A stretch of DNA of 64,000 nucleotides from NCBI GenBank assembly GCA_021464415.1, contig JAKCWG010000011.1, positions 62,001-126,000 on the forward strand, read 5' to 3'. Origin of the DNA: Lonicera japonica. Taxonomy: Eukaryota > Streptophyta > Magnoliopsida > Dipsacales > Caprifoliaceae. This document shows positions 11,306 to 21,678 of the stretch, one piece after another (the first letter of the stretch is position 1; every line of letters begins with the position of its first letter). The notes under the pieces were generated by a model. It was not told the origin of the DNA. It ran no database searches and was given only the letters and a program-made list of their open reading frames with translations. Both the position numbers and the translations under genes were made by a program.

Positions 11306-12034
11306 ATGAAGTTACAAAGTGAGAGTGATAAAAAAGGAGAGAGTGAGCAAAAGCAAGAAAAGAGTAGTAAGGCTAGTGAGGAAAGGAAAGAGAGTAATGT
11401 GGCTACTGAGGAAAAGAAAGAGTGTGAAAGGAAAATAAAAGAGAATGAGGTAAAAGAGAGAGAAAAAGAAAATTCAGTGATCTTTAGTGAGAATGAGTTT
11501 GAAAAAGACTTGAGTGAAGTGAGGGAGATTGAGGCAAAACAGAGTGAATCGGAGGAAGACTTTTCAAATACTAACAATTTTAATCCCGTTTTGCCTATAT
11601 CTATTGTGTCTTATTTGCAGGGCGTTGGAGATCAACACCAAGGAAAAGTTGAGTTGGAACATAGACAGCAAGCTTTAGAGCAAGGTGTTGATGAACTTGA
11701 ATTGGAAAGTTGTTGCCCAAAGAAGCTTATGGGATTCAAAACTAAGCGTGGATTGTTTGAATGGGTAACTAACTCTGTGAATTTGAATAATGCTTTTGTG
11801 AGTTTAAATAATCAAAATTTTGAGCCATTCTTCGGAAAAATTGTTTTGAACGGCTTTGATCATTGGAATATCACATTATCATGTAACAATAGTAGTCTGA
11901 ATTGTTACTTATCGATTAGTTGGAATAATCAATTGCTTATGATGAATTTTGATGCGCTAATTGCTAACCTCAAGAAGTGCACTCTTGGCACGAATGAGAC
12001 TATGTTTCTTCGCTTTTATGAGTGTTGTAGGTAA
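11306..12034 (+). CDS. B ORF b: charged linker and C-terminal gag/pol part
   Basis: 242 residues, directly after ORF a and originally one frame with it. The first 75 residues are very rich in Lys, Glu and Ser (SESDKKGESEQKQEKSSK) and probably disordered. The remainder (GLFEWVTNSVNLNNAFVSLN and beyond) belongs to no family I recognise. The frame ends ECCR at a TAA that overlaps a donor-like GTAAG (12031-12035). The downstream conserved part continues in another frame. The same frame change is present in copy 1, so an intron or an old frameshift is possible. Confidence 0.6.
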   Translation: MKLQSESDKKGESEQKQEKSSKASEERKESNVATEEKKECERKIKENEVKEREKENSVIFSENEFEKDLSEVREIEAKQSESEEDFSNTNNFNPVLPISIVSYLQGVGDQHQGKVELEHRQQALEQGVDELELESCCPKKLMGFKTKRGLFEWVTNSVNLNNAFVSLNNQNFEPFFGKIVLNGFDHWNITLSCNNSSLNCYLSISWNNQLLMMNFDALIANLKKCTLGTNETMFLRFYECCR

Positions 12035-12345
12035 GCCGGATTTAGCGGGGGAGTTGAATAGCATGGCAGCCATAGAGAGTGAAAGAAATACGGAGATTAG
12101 TTACGGAGGAGATCAAGGAATTTCCAAGGCAGCCATGGAAGCGAGGTGGATCTTTGCAAAGGGAAGAGAAGAAATTCTAGCCAAAGAACTGGAGTTGGAA
12201 GTTGATGAAGTGGAGCATGTAGACTTCATTGGTGTGGACAAGTATGATTTCCATCCGAATTATCAGCCGGGAAGTTTCTTCAATGAACTAAAGATGATCG
12301 AGTTGAAGCATAGCCTCAAGTTCGATGAATTCCGTTTGTCAAAGA
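12035..12345 (+). pseudogene. B ORF c, split by the B' insertion
   Basis: An open frame runs from 11961 and encodes a stretch with EVEHVDFIGVDKYDFHPNYQ and FFNELKMIELKHSLKFDEF, shared with B' (14125-14260). The B' insertion at 12346 cuts it. The natural continuation resumes at 15273 and runs through RTNLLEEEGYD into the next LTR, ending at 15520. No enzymatic domain is recognised. Confidence 0.7.
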
Positions 12346-12536
12346 TGATGTGATCCAGCCTAACCCTCCATTCAATTCAATCCAGGAGTATTATGAATTC
12401 TTGAATGAAGGCTTAAATACACATGGATTCAAGGATAGAGCATGGAAGTTCAAGATAAAGAAAGCTGGAGTGGGAAAACTTGAAGAATTCAAAATTATGT
12501 TGTTTTATGTTTTAAAATTAGTATCTTGACTAGTAC

Positions 12537-12668
12537 GTGATGATGTCATTGCTTACATCATACATTGATGATGTCATTGCTTACATAAGTCTTTGGTGAT
12601 GTCATGGCTTACATCATGCATCGGTGATGTCATCGCTTACATAAGTCTTTAGTGATGTCATTGCTTAT
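12537..12668 (+). repeat. TGATGTCA repeat array in B' U3
   Basis: About five units of roughly 28 bp, built on TGATGTCATTGCTTACATCA, an inverted repeat of TGATGT and ACATCA. It lies about 90 bp upstream of the TATA box. The core resembles the CRE-like bZIP site TGACGTCA. The block recurs near 14540-14685 and, inverted, near 14940-15080. An enhancer role is inferred. Confidence 0.75.
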
Positions 12669-12757
12669 GTCACTTGTAGTAGGTGAGAATAAATGTGAGC
12701 CCTTAGATCATAGTTGGTGGGATTAAATGTAGACCATTGGATGTATTTTGTAACAAC

Positions 12758-12766
12758 TATAAATAC
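12758..12766 (+). promoter_or_regulatory. TATA box of B' LTR
   Basis: CTATAAATA lies in the middle of the LTR, as expected at the U3/R boundary. Confidence 0.7.
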
Positions 12767-13223
12767 CTCCCCATCCCATTCCATTAGGAGGCATCAAGTA
12801 TGAGTTTTCATTAATTAAATTGAGAGTTTTCTCTTTGTGTTCTCTAAGAGCATGTTGAACATATTGAATTGAATTAATTCAATTGTTCTTGACTTATCAA
12901 TCTAGCAACCACACTAGATTGTGGCGTCATTCATTATACCGAGGTTCGCGCTTCTTTAAGCGTTGGGTTGAGGTTTCCGCCTTCCATCTTTTCGACGTAT
13001 TCCAAGGTTCTTACTACATTCGTAGTTCAAGGGTTGAGGATCCATTAGCCTGGTTAGGAAAGACGATCCGGGTTCGCGTCATTGGTATCAGAGGGAACTT
13101 TTCTTTCCAGGTTTTCTATCTTAGTTTATTATTCTTTCAATTTTGTAGTAGATTCTCTTGAAACCCTAGTTCTTTATTCTTGTGAATCTTTTTCTAAATC
13201 TTTGTTAAGGTTTATAGATTCTG

Positions 13224-13254
<31 letters not shown>

Positions 13255-13506
13255 GAACAGTAATCGCCATGAAACAGTATCGTGAACAGTGTTTTCTGCG
13301 ATTGGTTGTTGAGGACTTGTGATATTCATATTATTCAATTTGTTTTGGAGTTTCAAAGAGAAAATTGTGAGTATATCATTATTTTGAGTGACAAACACGA
13401 GTGGTAAAAAAAAAAAAAAATTAGAGTGATATATCTTTGAGCGAAATACGAAAGGTAGTGTGGTGAGGATTATCTTTATTGCACTAATCCTTGTTTTGCA
13501 GCAAGT

Positions 13507-13911
13507 ATGTCTTGTCTAAACTTTGAACATGGAGAAAGGTGGCTTCAAGAAGAGATTAAGCGCGATAGTGTGCGATTAATGCAATTAGAGATTGAACGGC
13601 GCATGCAGTTGAATAAAGCTCCTAAAGAGAAATTGAAAAGTCAGCCTCGTAAAGTTAAATTTGAATATGAATGGGATTCGATTGTTACTAATAGAAGACA
13701 TGGTGGTGAGGTTGGAGAAAGTCGGATTCGAGACAACAACATGGGTAGTAGCAAGAAGAAGGTTTCTTTGTTTGATGATGGATTTATTCGTAGGTTTGAG
13801 AAGATGTTTACCAAAGCCTATGAGCAGTCTAAGAAGAGGGGAAGCCTAGAGCCAAGTCAAAGTCCGAATACAGCTTTTGGCAAACCAAATCAATTGAAGA
13901 AGAGAAACTAG
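13507..13911 (+). CDS. B' gag-like N-terminal ORF
   Basis: 134 residues, homologous to the first 90 residues of B ORF a: both start MS, share an LEIxRRxQL helix, and share KKxSLFDD followed by FxKxYEQxKxR. It has about 40 extra residues in the middle. The stop is followed at 13929 by a second frame shifted by two bases, so the original protein is broken here. The ATG follows TTTTGCAG, as in B. No nucleic-acid-binding zinc knuckle is visible. Confidence 0.6.
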   Translation: MSCLNFEHGERWLQEEIKRDSVRLMQLEIERRMQLNKAPKEKLKSQPRKVKFEYEWDSIVTNRRHGGEVGESRIRDNNMGSSKKKVSLFDDGFIRRFEKMFTKAYEQSKKRGSLEPSQSPNTAFGKPNQLKKRN

Positions 13912-13928
13912 CCATATCTAATCCGCCA

Positions 13929-14537
13929 TTGGAGAATAAGGCAGAAACCGACGAGATCGAGGCAATTGAAGTAACGGCTGAAGAAGGCGAGTTGTGGGTT
14001 GAATGTGTAGTTCCAAGTTTGCGAGAAAAAGAATATGAAGAAGTTTTATTGCAAATTGAAGAACTGGAAGTGCAAGCTCATGAAGATCAAATGAAGTTAC
14101 AAAAGGAAAGTATTTTGAAAGTTGATGAAATGGAGCATGTTGATTTTATTGGAGTGATTAAGTATGATTCCCATCCGAATCATCTGCTGGGAAGTTTCTC
14201 CAATGAACTAAAGATGATCGAGTTGAAGCATGACCTCAAGTTATATGAATTCCGCTTGTCAAAGAAGGCCAAGCAACAAATTGGAAGATGCGGGTTGAAT
14301 CAAACAATGCTTAGCAAAGATTCGAGGACGAATCTTCTTGAAGAGAAGGGGTATGATGTGATCCAGCCTAACCCTCCATTCAATTCAATCCAGGAGTATT
14401 ATGAATTCTTGAATGAAGGCTTAAATACACATGGATTCAAGGATAGAGCATGGAAGTTCAAGATAAAGAAAGCTGGAGTGGGAAAACTTGAAGAATTCAA
14501 AATTATGTTGTTTTATGTTTTAAAATTAGTATCTTGA
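13929..14537 (+). CDS. B' C-terminal ORF running into the LTR
   Basis: 202 residues. After a Glu-rich start it contains LKVDEMEHVDFIG and SFSNELKMIELKHDLK, shared with B ORF c, then RTNLLEEKGYD at the purine tract. It continues about 180 bases into the LTR with a tail containing FKDRAWKFK. The B frame gives YKDRAWKFK at exactly the same distance (38 residues from GYD to WKFK in both). The whole protease region of B is absent, so B' is a shorter derivative. Confidence 0.6.
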   Translation: MENKAETDEIEAIEVTAEEGELWVECVVPSLREKEYEEVLLQIEELEVQAHEDQMKLQKESILKVDEMEHVDFIGVIKYDSHPNHLLGSFSNELKMIELKHDLKLYEFRLSKKAKQQIGRCGLNQTMLSKDSRTNLLEEKGYDVIQPNPPFNSIQEYYEFLNEGLNTHGFKDRAWKFKIKKAGVGKLEEFKIMLFYVLKLVS

Positions 14538-15267
14538 CTAGTACGTGATGATGTCATTGCTTACATCATACATTGATGATGTCATTGCTTACATAAGTCT
14601 TTGGTGATGTCATGGCTTACATCATGCATCGGTGATGTCATCGCTTACATAAGTCTTTAGTGATGTCATTGCTTATGTCACTTGTAGTAGGTGAGAATAA
14701 ATGTGAGCCCTTAGATCATAGTTGGTGGGATTAAATGTAGACCATTGTTGTTCAACATGTTCTTGAAGAACAAAAGAGAAAATCTCTCTCAAATTTTATT
14801 AATGAAAACTCATACTTGATGCCTCCTAATGGAATGGGATGGGGAGGTATTTATAGTTGTTACAAAATACATCCAATGGTCTACATTTAATCCCACCAAC
14901 TATGATCTAAGGGCTCACATTTATTCTCACCTACTACAAGTGACATAAGCAATGACATCACTAAAGACTTATGTAAGCGATGACATCACCGATGCATGAT
15001 GTAAGCCATGACATCACCAAAGACTTATGTAAGCAATGACATCATCAATGTATGATGTAAGCAATGACATCATCACGTACTAGTCAAGATACTAATTTTA
15101 AAACATAAAACAACATAATTTTGAATTCTTCAAGTTTTCCCACTCCAGCTTTCTTTATCTTGAACTTCCATGCTCTATCCTTGAATCCATGTGTATTTAA
15201 GCCTTCATTCAAGAATTCATAATACTCCTGGATTGAATTGAATGGAGGGTTAGGCTGGATCACATCA
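14354..15267. repeat. Long inverted repeat of B' LTR
   Basis: Two 394-bp arms (14354-14747 and 14874-15267) match each other as reverse complements, with 126 bp between them. That spacer is also inverted LTR sequence, so the inverted copy reaches LTR position 520. Transcripts across it would fold into a long hairpin. Confidence 0.9.
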
Positions 15268-15272
15268 AAAGA

Positions 15273-15360
15273 AGGCCAAGCTGCAAATTGGAAGATGTGG
15301 GTTGAATCAAACAAAGCTTAGCAAATATTCGAGGACGAATCTTCTTGAAGAAGAGGGGTA
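15273..15360 (+). pseudogene. B internal copy 2, end after B' insertion
   Basis: It continues the frame cut at 12345 (KAKLQIGRCGLNQTKLSK, then RTNLLEEEGYD) up to the purine tract and the next LTR. Confidence 0.85.
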
Positions 15361-16023
15361 TGATATGATCCGGTCTAGCTTCAATTTCTATTCAACCATG
15401 GTGGTTTGTGGCATTCTAAATGATGATCCATATCTGATGAATTACAAGGATAGAGCATGGAAATTCAAAAAGAATTCCATAGAATTTCAAGACTTCTATA
15501 TTATTTCCTTAATTATTTAGGAGTTTATTTTAGTCGTCTTATTTTATTATTCAATTAGGAATTAGATTAGTAGTTTCCTTTTTGAATAAGTTTCCTTATT
15601 ATTTATTATTATTTTCCTTATTGTTTTAGGATTATTCTAGAAGTTATTTTCCTTTTCTAAGTAGGAATTAGTTTCCTTTTTGAATTAGGATTCTAGGTTT
15701 GTTTCTCCTATTTAAAGGAGGCACATTATTGTTTTATTAATTAAGTTTTGATGATTAATTAAATTGAGAGCTTTCTCTTTGTGTTCTTTAAGAGCATGTT
15801 GAACATGTTGAATTGAATAAATTCAATTGTTCTTGACTTATCAATCTAGCAATCACACTAGATTGTGGCGTCATTCATTATACCGAGGTTCGCGCTTCTT
15901 TAAGCGTTGGGTTGAGGTTTCCGCCTTCCATCTTTTGCGTGATTCCAAGGTTCTAGTCTGTTTATAGACTACGGGTCAAGGATCCATTAGCCTGGCTATG
16001 AAAGACGATTCGGGTTCGCGTCA
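15361..16023 (+). repeat. Element B LTR 3 (shared)
   Basis: 663 bp, nearly identical to LTR 2 with a handful of substitutions near 15970, 15999 and 16011, and followed by a primer site at 16025. Confidence 0.9.
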
Positions 16024-16610
16024 TTGGTATCAGAGGAAAACTTTTCTATCAAGGTTTTCTATCTTTAGTTTATTGTTATTTCAATTTCGTAGTAGATTCT
16101 TGAAACCCTAGGTCATCATTCTTGTTAATATTTGTTAGGGTTTTTATAGATTTTGAAAAAAAAATCGTCAATAGTGCAATGAACAGTGCCATGAACAGTG
16201 TTTTCTGATATGAACAGTAATCGCGTGAACAATGATTTCTGAAAAAATAAATTAATAAATATCGTGAACAGTGCGATGAACAGTGCGCGATGAACAATGC
16301 CGTGAACAGTGTTTTCTGATATGAACAGTAATCGCGTGAACAGTGATTTCTGAAAAAAAAAACATAATTCTGAATTATTTGTAAACCCTAGAAAAAAATA
16401 TATATATTATTTTGTTTGGGGTGAGTTGTTTTGAATTATAATACATTAAAGTTTGAATTGTTCAAGTGAAAACCCTAGGTTTCTTCATGCTTCATTGAAT
16501 AGGGTTTTGATTGTTATGAAAGTTTGCGCTATTGTTGAAATTGAGGATTCAAGTTGAACCCTAGAAAATTCCGAATAATATTCAATCGTTTGGGTTTATT
16601 GATCAATCGT
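16024..16610 (+). mobile_element. Truncated third B internal region
   Basis: Primer site, leader repeats and the start of the pre-gag region are kept. At 16600 the sequence jumps to the middle of an LTR, a loss of about 2.4 kb of internal sequence plus the first 319 bp of the LTR. The junction carries a 10-base filler (GATCAATCGT) that copies nearby TCAATCGTTT. Confidence 0.85.
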
Positions 16611-16954
16611 TTGAATTACGATTCTAGCTTTGTTTCTCCTATTTAAAGGAGGCACATTATTGTTTTATTAATTAAGTTTTGATGATTAATTAAATTGAGA
16701 GCTTTCTCTTTGTGTTCTTTAAGAGCATGTTGAACATGTTGAATTGAATAAATTCAATTGTTCTTGACTTATCAATCTAGCAATCACACTAGATTGTGGC
16801 GTCATTCATTATACCGAGGTTCGCGCTTCTTTAAGCGTTGGGTTGAGGTTTCCGCCTTCCATCTTTCGCGTGATTCTAAGGTTCTAGTCTGTTTATAGAC
16901 TACGGGTCAAGGATCCATTAGCCTGGCTAGGAAAGACGATCCGGGTTCGCGTCA
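16611..16954 (+). repeat. Element B LTR 4, 3' half only
   Basis: 344 bp matching the ends of the other B LTRs, finishing TTCGCGTCA at the TSD GTCCA. Confidence 0.88.
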
Positions 16955-18265
16955 GTCCAACTGGTGGAATTTCATCATGATATACGTATTCTACCAAGAG
17001 ACTATAAATGCCTTTGTGATTATTACGAAAACACTTGGAACCTACACGTACGTTCTTGATTCTTATTATGAAAGAGAATGATTATCCTAAATGGTTCAAG
17101 TGGTGAATTTTATGCTACAAAACAACTTTTGATGAGTTACGGAGCTAGACAGAACAATTGATAGAAAAAATCCGTTGAATATATGTTGTTACTATATTTG
17201 TTTAACGATAAGAATTGTTATGGCACAATTGCTTGATAAATGAGCCGATTCACAAATTTTTTAGATTAAGCGGTGGTGCTAATCGATGATGGTCCCGGGT
17301 GGGGTCTCTAAAGATTGAGACCTTAAGTTGGGATGGAATGCTCCTGGGTGCAAGATCCAAAACCGTGCACGGAAACAAACGGGATTCCCTACTGCCGCGT
17401 GGGTGAAAGGCCACGAAATGCAGACCCAATTGTACGCTTGGATAGTGGGAAAATTGGTGAGATTACGACTCGAGTTCATGAGAAAAGTTACTTACATGGG
17501 CCATGGATTTTCAAACTTAAATTCAAACTTAGACGAGGTTAATTTTATAGAAAGTTTAAAGAATACTTTCATGTAATATCACCGATGTTTTAAAGTGAGA
17601 AAGTACTACTTTCTGAACTGTTATATATATATATATATATGAATCCCTGAGGGGATTACTTCACATTATTATACAAGAAAGACTTTTCTACTGTTTGTCG
17701 AAAAAGGTTTTCTAACGACTGTTTTTGTGACTTAATTTATAGTATGATTCCCGCTGAGTCTCTCGACTCATCCCACGTTTTTCCCACCAGTTGTTTATCC
17801 GGGTTCTTTCGGAATGGGGAAAAGTGAGGATGCGATCTCTTAGTCTGCCTTTGTACCTTTACTCCTAGAATCTAGTAAATAAGACATGTATCAGGTTCTT
17901 GTATAGAGCTCATATTGGTTATATTATCTGTAGCACATGTATTGAGCTTTTAATACTATATGTTGTATACATTGTGGGAATTGTATAAGTTATACTTGGG
18001 ACCTCGTTGGAGGCTAGCTGTGAATTGTATTAGCCTATTGGGTTGTAAATAGATTCTTAGTATATTAGAAAATATTTAGCTGCGTAGAATGAGAGTTACA
18101 TTTTTTATTCACAGGTTTGGATTTATTGAACTTATAGACTCCTCGTGTCCAATTTTTCTGAAATTTGATTTTTGTACGAGTGATATTTCTGCCGTCAGAG
18201 TACGGCACCTGTGACGAATCGGGTCTCGGAGGAGCAATCCTCTAAACGAGATTCGGGGCATTATA
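16955..18265 (+). repeat. Element A 5' LTR, second segment
   Basis: It continues the LTR cut at 5233 and matches 29402-30561 closely. It ends GATTCGGGGCATTATA. Confidence 0.85.
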
Positions 18266-18268
18266 AGT

Positions 18269-18280
18269 TAGTATTAGAGG
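18269..18280 (+). other. Element A primer binding site, mutated
   Basis: TAGTATTAGAGG differs from the iMet-type TGGTATCAGAGG at two bases, both consistent with C-to-T or G-to-A decay. Confidence 0.7.
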
Positions 18281-19399
18281 CATAGGTTTTCTTTTCCTTT
18301 GCCGTGAGTGGAGTAGATTAGGGGAATTCGATTCCGTATTGATCCTACTCATCTTGTTGTATCGGCAATTTGGGGAAAAGCTCAAGGAATTGGTCTTGGT
18401 TGTTGGTATGGCTGTAGAGAGACTATTGGGTTACATTATAGTCAGCCGCAGTGTAACGGATGACTATATTATAAACCATTAGTCGGCTACTGCTAATTGG
18501 AATTGAAACGTAATAACCAGTTGAGTTACACCCAAAATGCTCATTCCTTTCATTCCTCGAACTTCCGTCTTATCCTCTACTCTCCTATAATCTTATTATA
18601 TTCACCGGATATAACTTATTAGAGTCTGTAGGATAGTCGCGATATTAGCTGTTGTATCAGTCTCATCCGCACCAGAGCTCCGAGTGACATCTTAAATTAT
18701 GATGAGGATGTAGTGACCATCTAGAGTGACCTTTAAGGATGGGAAAGTAGTAAAGTTCACTACTTTTAGAAGTTTTACAGTTCGCAACCACCCTAGTTTA
18801 ATGGACCGGCTACACCTGAGTCTACCGAGGGAGGACTAAATAACATCAATTTCCGATTTAAGATTCTTATTACTCCTGAGAACAAGTGGATTAGTTCCAC
18901 TCCTCCAGAATGTGAGAATGATGCAACTTTTAGGTGAACTACGCTTCATAGAACCTTCCGTGATCGATGTATGTCCAATGCCCGTTACCAAGCAAAGAGA
19001 GAGGATTTTTATACTCAATGTGGAGTAGGATGACGGTTGAGAGTTATTGCCTCAGGTTTTAGGCAGATGAGAGAGTAGGGGCTAGTATTGCTGAGAGTGT
19101 TCCGAACCACAATCAGAGAAAAGACCTGGACCTTGAGTAGTGAAAAAAGGCAAGGTGGAGATGGCAAGGGTGGCCAACCTAGTATGTTAGAAGGCCGGTT
19201 GCCCTAACCACAGTATCAGATTTAGACTCCAAGTAAGAGTTAGTATCTAGAGACCTTCCAATTTCAGTAATAACAACCAAACCATCACCTAAGTCAGCCA
19301 CTAATCCAGAGAAGCCGAGTTGACTGAGTTTTCAACCAAATCCCTACAGCGGACTAAGGGAACCCAGTAGTGGAAGGTAGTCTTGTTTTTCTCCATGCC
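18281..19399 (+). pseudogene. Element A leader/gag region, decayed
   Basis: By position this is 5' UTR and gag. No frame longer than about 60 residues survives and I cannot identify a domain. Confidence 0.45.
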
Positions 19400-21673
19400 G
19401 TATTAAAGTTTTGTTTAAAACAGGTATTACCCACCCTTTCCTAATTGTGGTGTACGCTATAAGTTTGAGTTTGGGACCGAAGAAATTAGCATCCTATACA
19501 ATATTGGAATGCCTATATGTGGCAAAGTCTATTAGTCATGGCACTGTAAGTATCACCCTTATTCCGGTATACTTAGGAAAATGATTTCCTTATTTTGGGA
19601 ATGAAATCATTATTACTTAAATCTAGATATAAATTGGTTAGTAAGCACCGAAACCATACCATTGATTTTATGTGGCATGCTTATTATCCATTAGTTGTAA
19701 ATGTGTTCTTTATTGACTTACCCGGGTTGTTTTGAATCGGAAAAACTGAACCTAGTACTGAACTGGTACCCGAAGCTACCTGTTATTTTATTGTGCCTTA
19801 CTGTTTAGCTCCAATAGATTGTATATCCGAGGGATTCCTTTGTCATAACTCATTCCCATAGAAAACACTTATTTCGTTTACTGAAAATGAGACCAATGAA
19901 TCCCTTCATTCCTGTAGCGAATTCCGTCAACTAAATTGAGGTGCCATTAAAGATGGGTACCCTTCTTCACGTATAAATACCCTACTAAATCAACTTCGAG
20001 GTGCTTGCTTCTTTCCAAAGATCGACTTAGAATCGGATATTCTTAAAATAGTTTTTCGCACTTGTTTTAAGTCATTCTAAATTCTTGGACATGAAGCTTG
20101 GGATAATTAAAGTACCGATTACATTTACGAATGGCGGTTTTAACCTTTTGAACCAATTTATAGTGAACTTGTCGATGACACCCTTATTCACTCTCTTTTA
20201 AAAAATCGAGCGTAAGGGGCAATCTTGTACTACTTTACAGTTAAGTAGGAACCACGCCATAAAACGAAAGATCGATGTGTGTACTCGAAATCTACATGAG
20301 CCCAATATTTATGTGTTTTATCTTTGAGAACTAGTGTTGTGATCTCAATAGAACTATTTTACTCTCTTTGAGAATTAAAGCTAAAGGCGAACCAATATTG
20401 CAATTGAAACCTTCCTAATTTTCCATAAGTCGTGTGTAGAGACTAAGGCAATACTCCGGGAATTTTAAACCATTGTTGATACAATTCGATGGCCAACCCT
20501 TTAAGGAGGGAAGTGGCATGGGATCACATCGAGTGAACCCAATTATACTCATAATTTCCTTTGTTTAGTGTATTCCCCACCAGCAACTCATAACCTCAAT
20601 TGTTATCTTCTGAAAGTGGAGTCATGACAAGTTTTCCGAATCTTGATTTCTGATAAATGAATTATAGTCAGTCGAGGGTAAGAACCTAAGTTCCTTTCCT
20701 CAGTTGGTTAAGCTGTATGGTATAATCTAATTCTAATTACTTCACTTAGAGGTATAGAGACAACGGTAGGCAATTTGGCCGTATATGCGTGAGATTTGAT
20801 AATACCTTCCTTTTGAGAAGAAGAATATAACTCATCTTCCTGAGAGATATTGTGTATGATGAAACGTATTCTAACCTCTTTATTCTTATAACAAGGTTGA
20901 TATTGCACATTCGCATGCAAGTATAAATGTGCATCGGACCACGTCAAGTATCGTTTAAACTCTGACTACGAAATGATTACACATTCGTCGGTAAGAATGG
21001 ACGACCCTCAAAGGAACCCAATGTTATTTAGGGTTTCCTGAAAACCTTCTTTCTGCATAGAAATCGAAGACCTCATCTTTAAATCGTCATGAGTGTTTTA
21101 TATATATGATAAGATCCAAATTCATTTCCAGTTTGGTGGATAAAATCTTTATGCAGAAACCCCTTGGGAGGTTGATGTATGAAATTGCGGTGAATCATTT
21201 CAGTTACGAGATAACCCAGAACTAGTTAAGGATCGAGTTGAGCTCCTTCTTTTCCTTGTCACATAAAGTGACATGAAGTGATGTTCTGTGGAACCTGTAA
21301 CTGGAACTCTTGGAAATTTTCAGTGTCTCCTTATCTTGAGCCAAACCTATAGGCTTAGTAAGAGAAGGAAACTTCATCTTCTGATTATGGCTATGGGAGG
21401 TTACATAGGCATGCGAAACCTCATAATTCAACGTAACGGATGTATAACGGTTCGAAGCTACGGTTATACATATTGGTTATGCTTTCACTGATGAAATTGA
21501 GAAATTCTAATAGAGACTGTTGAGGCTTTAGATCTTGATAAGTTGTGTTTTGATTGAGTGAGGGATAAAACTCTCCCGTGCTTGATCTTCTAGCATGCTT
21601 ATAATAGGAAGTTTGTAATTCCCACGGGTTCATTGTTCATTTGTGTTTTAAGAATGAAAATTGTTTGGACGTA
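19400..21673 (+). pseudogene. Element A pol, heavily decayed
   Basis: Fragments of a Ty3/gypsy polyprotein are still readable in shifting frames. Around 19420-19520 there is a Cys-containing stretch at the place of the zinc knuckle. Around 19735-19800 TELVPEATCYFIVPYCLAPI matches the conserved approach to reverse transcriptase. At 19983-20034 LRGACFFPKIDLES matches an RT core motif, and near 20150-20190 ELVDDTLIHS is the RT catalytic DD region. RNase H and integrase are not clearly readable. There are many stops and frameshifts. CpG-poor, transition-rich decay would fit old methylated DNA. Confidence 0.75.
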
Positions 21674-21678
21674 CTCGG

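Larger units (their letters stand above)
12346..13081 (+). repeat. Element B' 5' LTR
   Basis: 736 bp from TGATGTGATCC to TTCGCGTCA. The 3' half closely matches B LTRs; the 5' half is distinct. It has a clear TATA box, CTATAAATA, at 12758-12766 and a repeat array upstream. Confidence 0.88.
12346..15267 (+). mobile_element. Element B', inserted with two U3 ends
   Basis: A 2922-bp insertion into the second B internal region with the perfect TSD AAAGA (12341-12345, 15268-15272). It contains a 736-bp LTR (12346-13081), a primer site, a shortened 1.27-kb internal region, a purine tract, the first 394 bp of a second LTR (14354-14747), and then 520 bp of the LTR in reverse (14748-15267). Both outer ends are therefore the LTR start (TGATGTGATCCAGCC), one inverted, instead of the normal start and end. 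B' shares the LTR 3' half, leader and gag-like ends with B but has lost the protease region. Confidence 0.88.
5234..16954 (+). mobile_element. Tandem array of non-autonomous gypsy element B
   Basis: One insertion, flanked by the TSD GTCCA (5229-5233, 16955-16959), contains LTR, internal, LTR, internal, LTR, partial internal and partial LTR in the same orientation. Shared LTRs with one outer TSD fit unequal recombination between LTRs of one insertion rather than separate insertions. The internal region is about 2.96 kb. It encodes a gag-like N-terminus and a protease-like domain but no recognisable reverse transcriptase or integrase, so B must have been mobilised in trans. The second internal region is split by B'. 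Confidence 0.87.

Noticed and set aside
14354..15267. MITE or foldback DNA transposon
   Set aside because: The arms are B' LTR sequence and the TSD encloses the whole retroelement, not the hairpin alone.
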